Assembly: GCA_937863915.1 (NCBI GenBank)
Contig: CALMID010000400.1
Span: 1 to 10,628 of the forward strand
Direction of reading: 5' to 3'
DNA length: 10,628 nt
Origin: an uncultured Pseudomonas sp.
GTDB taxonomy: Bacteria > Pseudomonadota > Gammaproteobacteria > Pseudomonadales > Pseudomonadaceae
The notes under the pieces are model-generated. The model had not been told where the DNA came from, did not search any database, and was given only the letters and a program-made list of their open reading frames with translations. The translations under genes and the position numbers were made by a program. Position 1 is the stretch's first letter. Each line of letters opens with the position of its first letter. Positions 1 through 7,710 of this stretch are shown one piece after another.

Positions 1-1
1 G

Positions 2-1336
<1,335 letters not shown>

Positions 1337-1348
1337 GCCTGCCGCAGC

Positions 1349-1384
1349 AACGACAAGGCCGCCCTCGGGCGGCCTTGTCGTTTT
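1349..1384. terminator. Strong hairpin terminator between convergent genes
   Basis: A perfect 14-bp inverted repeat (CGACAAGGCCGCCC at 1351-1364 against its complement at 1367-1380) is extended by two A-T pairs (1349-1350 with 1381-1382). TTTT follows at 1381-1384 on the plus strand. It begins 13 bases after the gcvP stop and ends 11 bases before the stop of the leftward small membrane-protein gene. It can therefore end gcvP transcription and, less well because the U-tract is poor on that side, the leftward transcript too. Confidence 0.9.
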
Positions 1385-1394
1385 CGTGTTGGGC

Positions 1395-1625
1395 TCAGGC
1401 TTCGGGCTTGAATGCCAGCTTGCCCAGCAGCCCCAGCAGCATGACGTAGAACACCAGCTCCAGGCAGTTGCTGCCGATGCGCAGGGCGCTCCAGGCGGCA
1501 TCGGGAATCAGCTCGTAGAGCGGCAGGTTGAACAGGCTGCCGAACAGGTCGCTGGCCAGCCAGAACACCTGGAAGGCGATCAGCAGGATCAGCACCCAGC
1601 GCAGCGGATAGAGGGAAGAGGGCAT
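1395..1625 (-). CDS. Small two-helix inner-membrane protein, function unknown
   Basis: This 76-residue protein matches no function I can name. Hydrophobic segments at about residues 9-30 and 52-70 suggest two transmembrane helices joined by a short loop containing ELIPDAAW, with a short tail ending in KPEA. The start is set by ATG at 1625-1623, which has AAGGAG (minus strand, 1637-1632) six bases before it. The frame stays open further upstream, but that extension is cysteine- and arginine-rich, overlaps the neighbouring gene and has no reason to be coding. The gene is last in the leftward block, 85 bases after the DUF2804 stop, and ends at the shared terminator. Part of its Shine-Dalgarno sequence (GGAG) can pair with CTCC at 1652-1649 in a 6-bp stem, so translation may be dampened. 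Reality of the gene is likely from the RBS and membrane profile; its function is unknown. Confidence 0.75.
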   Translation of the reverse strand: MPSSLYPLRWVLILLIAFQVFWLASDLFGSLFNLPLYELIPDAAWSALRIGSNCLELVFYVMLLGLLGKLAFKPEA

Positions 1626-1710
1626 GCAACGCTCCTTGTCGATGTGAGGGAGCGCGCAGCCTAGCAGGCGCTGGCGTGCCGCAGTGGGTACGGCTGCGCA
1701 TTCGCGGCAT

Positions 1711-2736
1711 TCACCAGCGGTTGCGCACTTCCTCGGCGAAGCCGGGCAGGTGGCCGAGTTGCAGCACTTGGCCGTTGTCCAGGGTAACGTGGCCACGGTA
1801 GTGGCCGAACACCTGATGCTGTTCGGAGGCGATCAGCAGGGCATTGAAGTGGCTGTTGCGGTCGACCCGGGGAATGAACTCCAGCTCGACGCGACCATCG
1901 TTGCTGCTGATGCGCCAGGGCTTGAGCCAGTCGTGGCGGTCGAAGTGAAAGATGATCTGGTCAAGCTTGTGCGCGCGGCCGCGATACAGCAGCAGGTTCT
2001 CGCTGGCCGGGCTGCGGTCGCTGAAGCCGTAGCCGAAGTTGAAGCCGAACGCTTCGCCGTCGACGAAGCCGGAAGCCGAGGCCCAGTACCAGGTGTTGCG
2101 GTAGGTCCAGACGCCGCGGCCCCAGTCGAGTACGCCGAGGTCGCGCACCGGGCTCAACTGGTAATGCTTGCCGGCGTGGCGGAACTTGCCGCTCACCTCC
2201 ATGCAGTTGAGTTTGGTGTTGTAGTAGAAGGCCTTGCTGTTCGGCCAGGCGGTGGCGATGTTGAGCGATTCCTGCGGCGGCTGGCGGAAATACAGTTCGC
2301 CGTCGATGCCCTTGCCGTCAGGGCCGGCCATGCGCGGGCTGGCAAAACGCAGGCGGTGCTCGCCGTCGATGCGCTGGATGTGCAGGTCGAGGTTGCTGTT
2401 GCGAAAGTGGATGCTGCCGCTGTCGGACGTTTCCGGAAAGGCGTGACGCGCCAGCGGCAGGGCCTGCAGGGCGTCGGTCTGCCAGAAGCGGCCCTGATTC
2501 AGGTCGACCACGCAGAGGGCATAGAGACCGGCATAGCCGAGGTTGCTGGCAGTCAGGCTGAAGGCAAAGCCCTCGGGCGAGACCACGGCGTAGTAGTCCC
2601 ACTCCTTGATCCGCCAGCTGCTCGCCGGCACCGCGCTGCGCTGATACTGCCAGTAGGCCTGGCGCGCCCAGCCCGGCTGGTTGAGCTGGCCGTCGGCGCG
2701 GTGCAAGGGCAGGGGCGCGAGGATTTCATGCTGCAT
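1711..2736 (-). CDS. DUF2804 domain-containing protein
   Basis: A 341-residue protein that I recognise as DUF2804, a family of uncharacterised proteins found in Pseudomonas and other bacteria. Visible family features are an N-terminal KEWDYY at about residues 44-49, DLGVLDWGRGVWTYRNTWYW at about 199-218, and a GFNFGYGF segment at about 231-238. The composition is rich in aromatic residues and beta-type sequence, with no signal peptide and no membrane helix, so it is probably cytoplasmic or peripheral. A lipocalin-like beta-barrel would fit the aromatic, strand-rich pattern, but that is a guess. The start chosen is ATG at 2736-2734, preceded by AAGAGAG about six bases away; an ATG at 2778 has no Shine-Dalgarno sequence. 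It lies 63 bases behind the NfeD gene on the same strand, so it may belong to the same transcript. No catalytic residue can be assigned. Confidence 0.88.
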   Translation of the reverse strand: MQHEILAPLPLHRADGQLNQPGWARQAYWQYQRSAVPASSWRIKEWDYYAVVSPEGFAFSLTASNLGYAGLYALCVVDLNQGRFWQTDALQALPLARHAFPETSDSGSIHFRNSNLDLHIQRIDGEHRLRFASPRMAGPDGKGIDGELYFRQPPQESLNIATAWPNSKAFYYNTKLNCMEVSGKFRHAGKHYQLSPVRDLGVLDWGRGVWTYRNTWYWASASGFVDGEAFGFNFGYGFSDRSPASENLLLYRGRAHKLDQIIFHFDRHDWLKPWRISSNDGRVELEFIPRVDRNSHFNALLIASEQHQVFGHYRGHVTLDNGQVLQLGHLPGFAEEVRNRW

Positions 2737-2799
2737 GGTCGGCTCTCTTGTTCTTGTGGGGCGTCGCGGCTGCATCATGCATGAACTGGAACCATGGTG

Positions 2800-3249
2800 C
2801 TATCTGATGGCTTCCACCTTGAGCAGCACGCCGTCCTGGCCGATTACCCGTACCGGGCTGCCAACTGGCAGGTCGGGACCGATCACCAGCCACAGCGTGT
2901 CACCGGCCTTGATCTTGCCGCGCCCGGCGATGATCGGCTCGTGCAGGCTGAACTGGCGTCCGAGCAGCTCGCTACCGCGCTGGTTCAGCCCCGGCTGGTC
3001 GCTGGTCTTGAGGCAGTCACGCTGGCGCCGCCACCACAGCACGGCGCTGAGCACCGAGAACAGGCCGAACAGGAGGAACTGCCAGGTCCAGTCCAGACCG
3101 GGGAAAATGAAGGTCAGCACCCCGACGCCGGCGGCGGCGATGCCGACCCACAGCAGGTAGCCGCCGGCGCCGAACACCTCGAGGATCAGCAGCAGGGTGC
3201 CCAGTCCCAGCCAGTCCCAGTACGACAGGTGCTGCAGGTAGTCGAGCAT
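2800..3249 (-). CDS. NfeD family protein (YbbJ-like), SPFH partner
   Basis: NfeD-type proteins are small membrane proteins whose C-terminal OB-fold domain faces the cytoplasm; they are usually encoded beside SPFH/stomatin proteins and thought to work with them. This one has 149 residues, close to E. coli YbbJ. Hydrophobic helices lie at about residues 14-27, 29-50 and 55-73, followed by the basic stop WWRRQR. A beta-rich domain covers about 90-149 with the GRGKIKAGDTLW and DLPVGSPVRVIGQDG segments typical of the NfeD OB fold. The long protease-like N-terminal domain found in some NfeD proteins is absent. The start ATG (3249-3247) is three bases after the stop of the SPFH gene, with AAGGG in the end of that gene as a likely RBS, so the two are translationally linked. 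The pairing strongly supports the family call; the molecular activity is not known. Confidence 0.92.
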   Translation of the reverse strand: MLDYLQHLSYWDWLGLGTLLLILEVFGAGGYLLWVGIAAAGVGVLTFIFPGLDWTWQFLLFGLFSVLSAVLWWRRQRDCLKTSDQPGLNQRGSELLGRQFSLHEPIIAGRGKIKAGDTLWLVIGPDLPVGSPVRVIGQDGVLLKVEAIR

Positions 3250-3252
3250 GGG

Positions 3253-4176
3253 TCAGCCCTTCTTCTGGCCGTCGAAGGTGGCCTTGACGATTTCGCCGAT
3301 GCCGCTCACGGCGCCGATCACCTGGCTGGCTTCCAGCGGCATGAGGATCACCTTGCTGTTGTCGGCCGAGGCCAGTTGGCCCAGCGCTTCGATGTACTTC
3401 TGGGCGACGAAGTAGTTGACCGCCTGCACGTTGCCGCTGGCGATGGCCTCGGAGACCATGCGCGTGGCTTCCGCTTCGGCCTGGGCTGCGCGCTCGCGGG
3501 CTTCGGCTTCGAGGAAGGCCGCCTGACGCTGGCCTTCGGCCTTGAGGATGTCGCCCTGCTTCTGCCCTTCGGCGGTGAGAATGGCGGCGGCGCGCAGGCC
3601 CTCGGCTTCGAGAATCTGTGCGCGCTTGATGCGCTCGGCCTTCATCTGTCCGGACATGGCGGCCATCAGGTCGGCGGGCGGGCTGATGTCCTTGATCTCG
3701 ATACGGGTGATCTTGATGCCCCAGGGCGCGGTGGCTTCATCCACGGTCTTGAGCAGGCGCTCGTTGATGGCATCACGCTGGCCGAGCATGGCGTCCAGCT
3801 CCATGGAGCCGAGCACGGTGCGGATATTGGTCATCACCAGGTTGCGGATGGCGTGTTCGAGGTTGTTGACCTCGTAGGCGGCCTGGGCCGAATTGATGAT
3901 CTGGAAGAAGCAGATGGCGTCGATCTGCACGGTGGCGTTGTCGGCGGTGATGACTTCCTGCGGCGGGATGTCCAGCACGCTTTCCATCACGTTGAGCTTG
4001 CGGCCGATCTTGTCCATCACCGGGACGATGATGTTCAGACCCGGCTTGAGCGTGTTGGTGTAGCGACCGAAGCGCTCCACCGTCCACTCGCTGCCCTGCG
4101 GCACCACCTTGAAGCCCATGAAGACGATGGCCACGGCCAGGCCAACGAAGAGAAACAGCACGCCACCGATTTCCAT
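3253..4176 (-). CDS. qmcA: SPFH/stomatin-like membrane protein (paraslipin, QmcA-like)
   Basis: This is a 307-residue SPFH-domain protein, close in size to E. coli QmcA. The order is: one N-terminal hydrophobic anchor (about residues 5-22), the SPFH/Band 7 domain from about 23 to 180 ([25 protein letters not shown], then [13 protein letters not shown] and [14 protein letters not shown]), a helical region, and a small hydrophobic C-terminal part. From 188 to 231 there are four tandem 11-residue units of the form I/F-L-x-A-E-G/A-x-x-x-x-A/D, expected to form a long coiled coil. Such proteins form large membrane-bound oligomers that organise membrane domains and protein quality control. The start is ATG at 4176-4174, with AGGAG nine bases upstream; an in-frame TTG at 4179 is possible but less likely. 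It is the first gene of the leftward block and is followed three bases later by its NfeD partner. The symbol is by analogy with E. coli. Confidence 0.9.
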   Translation of the reverse strand: MEIGGVLFLFVGLAVAIVFMGFKVVPQGSEWTVERFGRYTNTLKPGLNIIVPVMDKIGRKLNVMESVLDIPPQEVITADNATVQIDAICFFQIINSAQAAYEVNNLEHAIRNLVMTNIRTVLGSMELDAMLGQRDAINERLLKTVDEATAPWGIKITRIEIKDISPPADLMAAMSGQMKAERIKRAQILEAEGLRAAAILTAEGQKQGDILKAEGQRQAAFLEAEARERAAQAEAEATRMVSEAIASGNVQAVNYFVAQKYIEALGQLASADNSKVILMPLEASQVIGAVSGIGEIVKATFDGQKKG

Positions 4177-4225
4177 CAATCACCACTCCTGTTGTCTTGC
4201 TCTTGGTTGTGTTGCGCTTGTCTTT
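4177..4225 (-). promoter_or_regulatory. RBS and uridine-free leader of the SPFH gene
   Basis: On the minus strand AGGAG (4190-4186) lies nine bases before the ATG at 4176 and sets the start of the SPFH gene. Immediately upstream the RNA sequence from 4225 to 4186 contains no U at all for 40 nt and is rich in CAA/AAG/AAC units. It is therefore expected to be unstructured and open to ribosomes or to an A-rich-binding RNA chaperone such as Hfq (with Crc in Pseudomonas). I cannot point to a confident promoter here; TTTAGAT and TAAAGA just upstream are only weak -10 candidates. Confidence 0.5.
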
Positions 4226-4274
4226 AGCGGCTCATCTAAACACAGCCGGGTGCTGCGGTGCAGCCCGAGGCGGG

Positions 4275-5843
4275 TCAGGGCGCCGCGCGGTCCAGGGCCA
4301 CGGCCAGGGCGTCGTCGCGCTGGTAGATGTCGGGCAGGTAGCGCGGCTGGCCCTGGGCATCGACCTCGACGGTCCAGTAGGCCATGAGCAGCGGCACCGG
4401 CTGGCGCAGGCGGTAGTCGCGGGTCTTGCCGCTGGCCAGGAGGGTTTCGACCTGGGCCAGCTCGTCCGGCGCCAGCAGCAGGGTGGCCAGCTCGCTGATG
4501 GCTTCGACGCGCACGCAGCCGGAGCTGAACGCACGCGGCGCCTTGGCGAACAGCGCCTGGCTGGGGGTGTCGTGCATGTAGACCGAATAGGGGTTGGCAA
4601 AGCGCAGGGCCATGCGTCCCAGCGGGTTGTTCGGTCCGGCGTCCTGACGCAGCTGAATGTTGCCGGGATTGTCCCAGTCGATCTGCGCCGGGTCGAGGCT
4701 GTTGCCGTCGCGGTCGAGCACGCGCATGTCATGTTTGGCGAGGAAGCCAAGATCGCGGCGAATCTCCGGCAGCTTGTCCTCGCGCAGGATGGTCGGCGGC
4801 ACGCTCCAGGTCGGGTTGAGGGTGATGCGCGAGACCTGGGACAGCAGCTGCGGCGAGCGGCGCTCGGGGCGGCCGACCTGGGTGCGGGTCTGCCACACCC
4901 GCTCGCCGGCCTTGTACAGGCGCAGTTCGGCGGCGGCGATGTTCACCAGCAGGCCGTCGCTGGGCATGTCGCGGTGCAGCCAGCGCAGGCGCTCCAGATT
5001 GACCCGCAGCTGACTGCGTTGTTGCAGCGGGCTTACGTTCAGGGCTGTCAGGGTGGCCGGGCCGATGATGCCGTCGGCCTGCAGGCCGTGTTCACTCTGG
5101 AAGCGTTCGACGGCGGCCAGCAGGGTGCTGTCGTAGCGTTCACCGACTGCTTCCGGCACGGCCTGCAGATAGCCGGCTTCGTGCAGGCGCTGATACAGCT
5201 GCGGTACCCGTGGATCGCTGCGCTCGGGTTTGAGCAGCGGGCCGGCGGCAATCGGCTGCCAGCTTGGCAGGTCTGCCAGGCGCAGTTTGGCGTAGGCCTG
5301 GCGCAGGCTCTGGTAGGCCGGCAGGGCCGGGCGGGCCAGGTCGAAGGCATTGGCCGGGTCGTCCACGGCAAAGGGCGCAATGGACAGCAGCGCCAGTTGC
5401 GGGTCGATGCCGGGCTGGTCCGCGGGGCGCCACAGCGGCTCTCGCTGGGTCGGGTCGAGGCGCCCGAAGTGCAGGTGCTGCAGGGCGCGCAGGAAGCTGT
5501 GGCTGGTCAGCAGCTCGCGGCAGGCGGGGTCGCCCTGGGTGGGTAGCGGGTAGTCGCGGGGATCGAGGCCGTCATCGGCGAGCTGTTGCAATTGTTCGCG
5601 CAAGGCCTGCAGACGGCCTGGCTCGTGCCACAGGGTTGGCTCGCCCAACTGCTGGTAGAACCGCCCGAGAAGGCTCTGGGCAGAGGCATCCAGACTGCCT
5701 GGCAGGGTTGCGCAGACTGTGCTCAACTGGCTGGGCAGGTTGTTGTCGACGTCGCTGGCGCTGCCTGTCGAGGTTTCGCCGCGTGCGACCAGTGGCAGGG
5801 CCAGCAGGCCGATGCTCAGGTAAGATGCCCACTTTTTGTACAA
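4275..5843 (-). CDS. YcbB-type L,D-transpeptidase with peptidoglycan-binding domain, exported
   Basis: L,D-transpeptidases make 3-3 cross-links in peptidoglycan or attach proteins to it, using a catalytic cysteine in the periplasm. With the TTG start at 5843 the protein has 522 residues. A signal peptide (KK, then hydrophobic SIGLLALPLV) covers about residues 1-22. A large scaffold domain follows, then a PG_binding_1-like domain at about 235-270 (ERYDSTLLAAVERFQSEHGLQADGIIGPATL). The YkuD catalytic domain lies at about 305-475, with MHDTP (His about 424) and SSGCVR (catalytic Cys about 443). TTG at 5843 is preferred because GGAG lies eight bases upstream and it yields a normal signal peptide. 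A TTG at 5888 would add 15 residues (537 in all) and also has an AAGG-type site, so it remains possible. The gene diverges from a second L,D-transpeptidase. All key motifs are present; whether the main role is 3-3 cross-linking is inferred from the YcbB-like architecture. Confidence 0.93.
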   Translation of the reverse strand: MYKKWASYLSIGLLALPLVARGETSTGSASDVDNNLPSQLSTVCATLPGSLDASAQSLLGRFYQQLGEPTLWHEPGRLQALREQLQQLADDGLDPRDYPLPTQGDPACRELLTSHSFLRALQHLHFGRLDPTQREPLWRPADQPGIDPQLALLSIAPFAVDDPANAFDLARPALPAYQSLRQAYAKLRLADLPSWQPIAAGPLLKPERSDPRVPQLYQRLHEAGYLQAVPEAVGERYDSTLLAAVERFQSEHGLQADGIIGPATLTALNVSPLQQRSQLRVNLERLRWLHRDMPSDGLLVNIAAAELRLYKAGERVWQTRTQVGRPERRSPQLLSQVSRITLNPTWSVPPTILREDKLPEIRRDLGFLAKHDMRVLDRDGNSLDPAQIDWDNPGNIQLRQDAGPNNPLGRMALRFANPYSVYMHDTPSQALFAKAPRAFSSGCVRVEAISELATLLLAPDELAQVETLLASGKTRDYRLRQPVPLLMAYWTVEVDAQGQPRYLPDIYQRDDALAVALDRAAP

Positions 5844-5888
5844 CTGTGCTGCTCCAGTCCATGGCCACAGAAGGGTCGTGTTGCTCAA

Positions 5889-5938
5889 TCTGACCGCCTT
5901 TCCAGAAAAAGTATAGGTTGGCCCAGGGACTCAGACAG
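5889..5938. promoter_or_regulatory. Possible overlapping divergent promoters of two L,D-transpeptidase genes
   Basis: The two L,D-transpeptidase genes diverge from this short interval. On the minus strand TATACT (5915-5910) is a 5/6 match to a sigma-70 -10 element, but its -35 position (5938-5933, CTGTCT) is poor. On the plus strand TATAGG (5912-5917) has CTGACC 16 bases upstream (5890-5895), each a 4/6 match. The two -10 elements share the same TATA, so transcription one way might compete with the other. This is pattern matching only. Confidence 0.3.
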
Positions 5939-5973
5939 GAAGTCGGGAGTGCGTTACCAGAGGTTTTTTGCGC

Positions 5974-6699
5974 ATGTCCGGATTGATTCGCCAGCTCTGC
6001 CTGTGCGCGGCAGGGCTTTGGCTGTTTTCCTCGCCGGTGTTGGCGAGTGGCAGCCCCGCCTACCAGCCGTTGCTCGACAGCCTGTCGCGTGCTGCGCCCG
6101 GTCTCAATAAAGAGGCACTGCGGCATGCCGTGGCGGCCATGCAGTGCGCCGTCAACAACGGTGCCCAGCCGGCTCAGCGCCTCGCTGTAATCGACTACTC
6201 GCTGCCGTCCACGGCGCGGCGTCTGTGGATTTTCGATCTCAAGCGCCAGCGCGTGCTGCTGCGCGACTTCGTCGCCCATGGGCGGCAGTCCGGGGAGAAT
6301 CTCGCCACGCGCTTCTCCAACAGCGAGGGCAGTCACCAGTCCAGCCTCGGCCTGTTCCGCACCGCGGAGAGCTATCAGGGCAAGCATGGCTATTCGCTGC
6401 GCATGGATGGCCTGGAGCCGGGGATCAACGACCGCGCCCGCGAGCGGGCCATCGTCATTCACTCGGCCAGTTACGTCGATCCGCGTCTGGTGCGCAGTCA
6501 GGGTCGCATCGGCCGCAGCCTGGGTTGCCCGGCGGTGCGCCCGGAAGTCGGGCGCATGGTGGTCGACCAGCTCAAGGGTGGCCAGTTCATGTTTTCCTGG
6601 TACCCGGATCGGCGCTGGTTGCAGAACTCGGCCTACCTCAACTGCAAACCGCAGCGGGTCGCGGCCCTGGTGCGCTCCTCCAGCCGCCGTGACGGCTGA
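5974..6699 (+). CDS. Murein L,D-transpeptidase catalytic domain family protein (YkuD_2 type), exported
   Basis: A 241-residue secreted protein. The N-terminus MSGLIRQLCLCAAGLWLFSSPVLA is a classic signal peptide, probably cleaved after residue 24. The rest matches the YkuD_2 branch of the L,D-transpeptidase-like fold: RLWIFDLKRQRVL (83-95), the SSLGLFRT stretch (123-130), GYSLRMDGLEPGIND (139-153), IVIHSASYV with the active-site His at 163, and GRIGRSLGCPAV with the presumed catalytic Cys at 185. It is expected to act on peptidoglycan peptides in the periplasm, but the exact reaction of this branch is less well established than for YcbB. The start is ATG at 5974 with AGAGG ten bases upstream; TTG at 5968 would leave only four bases of spacing. 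Its divergent neighbour is the larger YcbB-type enzyme, which suggests a common role in wall remodelling. The frame is intact to TGA at 6697-6699, 12 bases before the stop of the convergent SDR gene. Confidence 0.9.
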   Translation: MSGLIRQLCLCAAGLWLFSSPVLASGSPAYQPLLDSLSRAAPGLNKEALRHAVAAMQCAVNNGAQPAQRLAVIDYSLPSTARRLWIFDLKRQRVLLRDFVAHGRQSGENLATRFSNSEGSHQSSLGLFRTAESYQGKHGYSLRMDGLEPGINDRARERAIVIHSASYVDPRLVRSQGRIGRSLGCPAVRPEVGRMVVDQLKGGQFMFSWYPDRRWLQNSAYLNCKPQRVAALVRSSSRRDG

Positions 6700-6711
6700 A
6701 GGGCGCAGGCC

Positions 6712-7560
6712 TCAGCCTTGCAGCAGGGCCCGGTAGCCTTCGCGATAGCTGGGGTACTGCGGCGCCCAGCCCAGTGCCCGGGCGCGGCTGTTGCGGCAGC
6801 GCTTGCTGCCGGCACGACGCACCTGAGCGGTGTCGCTCCACTGGGTGACGCCCAGCTCGCCGCGTAGCCAGTCGACCACTTCGTGCAGCGGCGCGGGCTC
6901 GTCATCGACGCCGATGTAGCAGTCGTCCAGCGTCACCCCGCGCCAGTCGGCCTCCAGCAGAAAGGCCAGCAGGCCGGCGGCATCGTCGGCATGGATGCGA
7001 TTGCCGTACAGCGGTGGTTCGGTGGCAACGCGGTAGCCCTGGCGCACCTGATTGAGCAGCCACTGCCGGCCGGGGCCGTAGATGCCGCTGAGGCGTACCA
7101 CGCTGGCCGGTATGCCGCTGCCCAGCGCCAGCTGTTCGGCCTCACGCAGAATGCGCCCGGAGAAGCCCTCGGCGAGTGCCGGTGATGTTTCATCGACCCA
7201 TTCGCCCTGTTGCTGGCCGTAAACACTGGTGCTGGAAACGAACAGCAGGCGGCGAGGGCGCTGTCCGCTCTGCGCCAGCCAGTCGAGCACACGCTGCAGG
7301 CCATCGACATAGGCGGCGCGGTAGCCGGCTTCATCGCTCTGTCCGGCCGCCACGCAGTACACCAGGTAGTCGATGGCCCCGGTGGGCCAGGCGGCCGGAC
7401 GCACGCTCTGCTGGAGGTCGGCGGGCACCGGGAGGGCTGCGACAGAAAGTCGCGAGGCATCTCGCCGCAAGCCATAGCGCGTCCAGTCGGCCAAAATAGA
7501 AGACTCGGCCAGACGGTTGCCAACATCGCCGCAGCCGGCGATCAACAGGGTCGGGGACAT
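6712..7560 (-). CDS. SDR family / NAD-dependent epimerase-like protein (atypical extended SDR)
   Basis: A 282-residue Rossmann-fold protein. The nucleotide-binding turn GCGDVG is at residues 9-14 and starts only a few residues from the N-terminus. [10 protein letters not shown] (64-73), [11 protein letters not shown] (105-115), [12 protein letters not shown] (154-165) and NRIHADDAA (187-195) follow in the order of extended SDR/epimerase proteins. The usual catalytic Tyr-x-x-x-Lys is not evident: the aligned region reads [11 protein letters not shown] (about 132-142), with Phe and Ile in place of Tyr and Lys. It may therefore bind NAD(P) without classic dehydrogenase chemistry, like YeeZ-type atypical SDRs. 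The substrate is unknown. The start ATG at 7560-7558 has GGAG five bases upstream. The stop is 12 bases from the convergent L,D-transpeptidase stop. The gene diverges from the exbB operon across 150 bases, and a 17-base palindrome lies in its leader. Fold assignment is firm; function is not. Confidence 0.87.
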   Translation of the reverse strand: MSPTLLIAGCGDVGNRLAESSILADWTRYGLRRDASRLSVAALPVPADLQQSVRPAAWPTGAIDYLVYCVAAGQSDEAGYRAAYVDGLQRVLDWLAQSGQRPRRLLFVSSTSVYGQQQGEWVDETSPALAEGFSGRILREAEQLALGSGIPASVVRLSGIYGPGRQWLLNQVRQGYRVATEPPLYGNRIHADDAAGLLAFLLEADWRGVTLDDCYIGVDDEPAPLHEVVDWLRGELGVTQWSDTAQVRRAGSKRCRNSRARALGWAPQYPSYREGYRALLQG

Positions 7561-7571
7561 GGGAGCTCCAG

Positions 7572-7588
7572 TGTTGAGTGCCTCAACA
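7572..7588. repeat. 17-base palindrome in the leader of the SDR gene
   Basis: TGTTGAG (7572-7578) and CTCAACA (7582-7588) are perfect reverse complements separated by TGC. The repeat lies 12 to 28 bases upstream of the SDR start codon on the minus strand. It could be an operator for a dimeric repressor or a small RNA hairpin just before the ribosome binding site (GGAG at about 7569-7566). The symmetry is certain; its function is not known. Confidence 0.5.
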
Positions 7589-7637
7589 GGCTACCCCGCA
7601 GACGAGGTCAGGTACAGATTGCGAATAAAGCACTTCT

Positions 7638-7656
7638 GTTAATGAGAAGGATTTGC
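7638..7656 (+). promoter_or_regulatory. Fur box upstream of exbB-exbD-tonB
   Basis: The 19 bases GTTAATGAGAAGGATTTGC match the classic Fur consensus at 13 of 19 positions, with the left half (TAATGA) best preserved and the right half weak. AATAAT directly downstream (7657-7662) is a 5/6 match to a sigma-70 -10 element, with only a poor -35 at 7634-7639. Fur bound here would then cover the promoter spacer and block exbB transcription when iron is plentiful. Fur control of TonB systems is established in Pseudomonas; that this is the site used is inferred from match and position. Confidence 0.65.
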
Positions 7657-7710
7657 AATAATATTCAGCAGTATCCATGTGCCGCCACTTACCCAACGCA
7701 GGGCCGCCCC

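Noticed and set aside
1684..2784. Long plus-strand open frame of 366 codons opposite the DUF2804 gene
   Set aside because: It is the antisense shadow of a gene with clear family motifs. Its product is a low-complexity Ala/Val/Glu-rich sequence with no recognisable domain, as expected for GC-rich coding DNA read on the wrong strand.
2794..4227. Plus-strand open frame of 477 codons opposite the NfeD and SPFH genes
   Set aside because: It spans two well-supported minus-strand genes and gives a His/Gly/Asp-rich sequence without domain signatures or a convincing RBS.
4247..4267. Hairpin downstream of the large L,D-transpeptidase gene (CGGG-CTGC with GCAG-CCCG) as a terminator
   Set aside because: Eight pairs with a two-base bulge and no clear U-tract on the minus strand; possible but not supportable.
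4197..5546. Plus-strand open frame of 449 codons opposite the large L,D-transpeptidase
   Set aside because: It is complementary to the catalytic and binding domains of a recognisable enzyme; the predicted protein is Gln/Gly/Val-rich with no family features.
5572..6462. Minus-strand open frame of 296 codons across the divergent promoter region
   Set aside because: It overlaps the coding parts of both L,D-transpeptidases in other frames and reads through their shared control region; no family match.
6694..6717. Stem formed by GGCTGA and TCAGCC around the convergent stop codons as a terminator
   Set aside because: Only six pairs with a 12-base loop and no U-tract on either strand; too weak to call.
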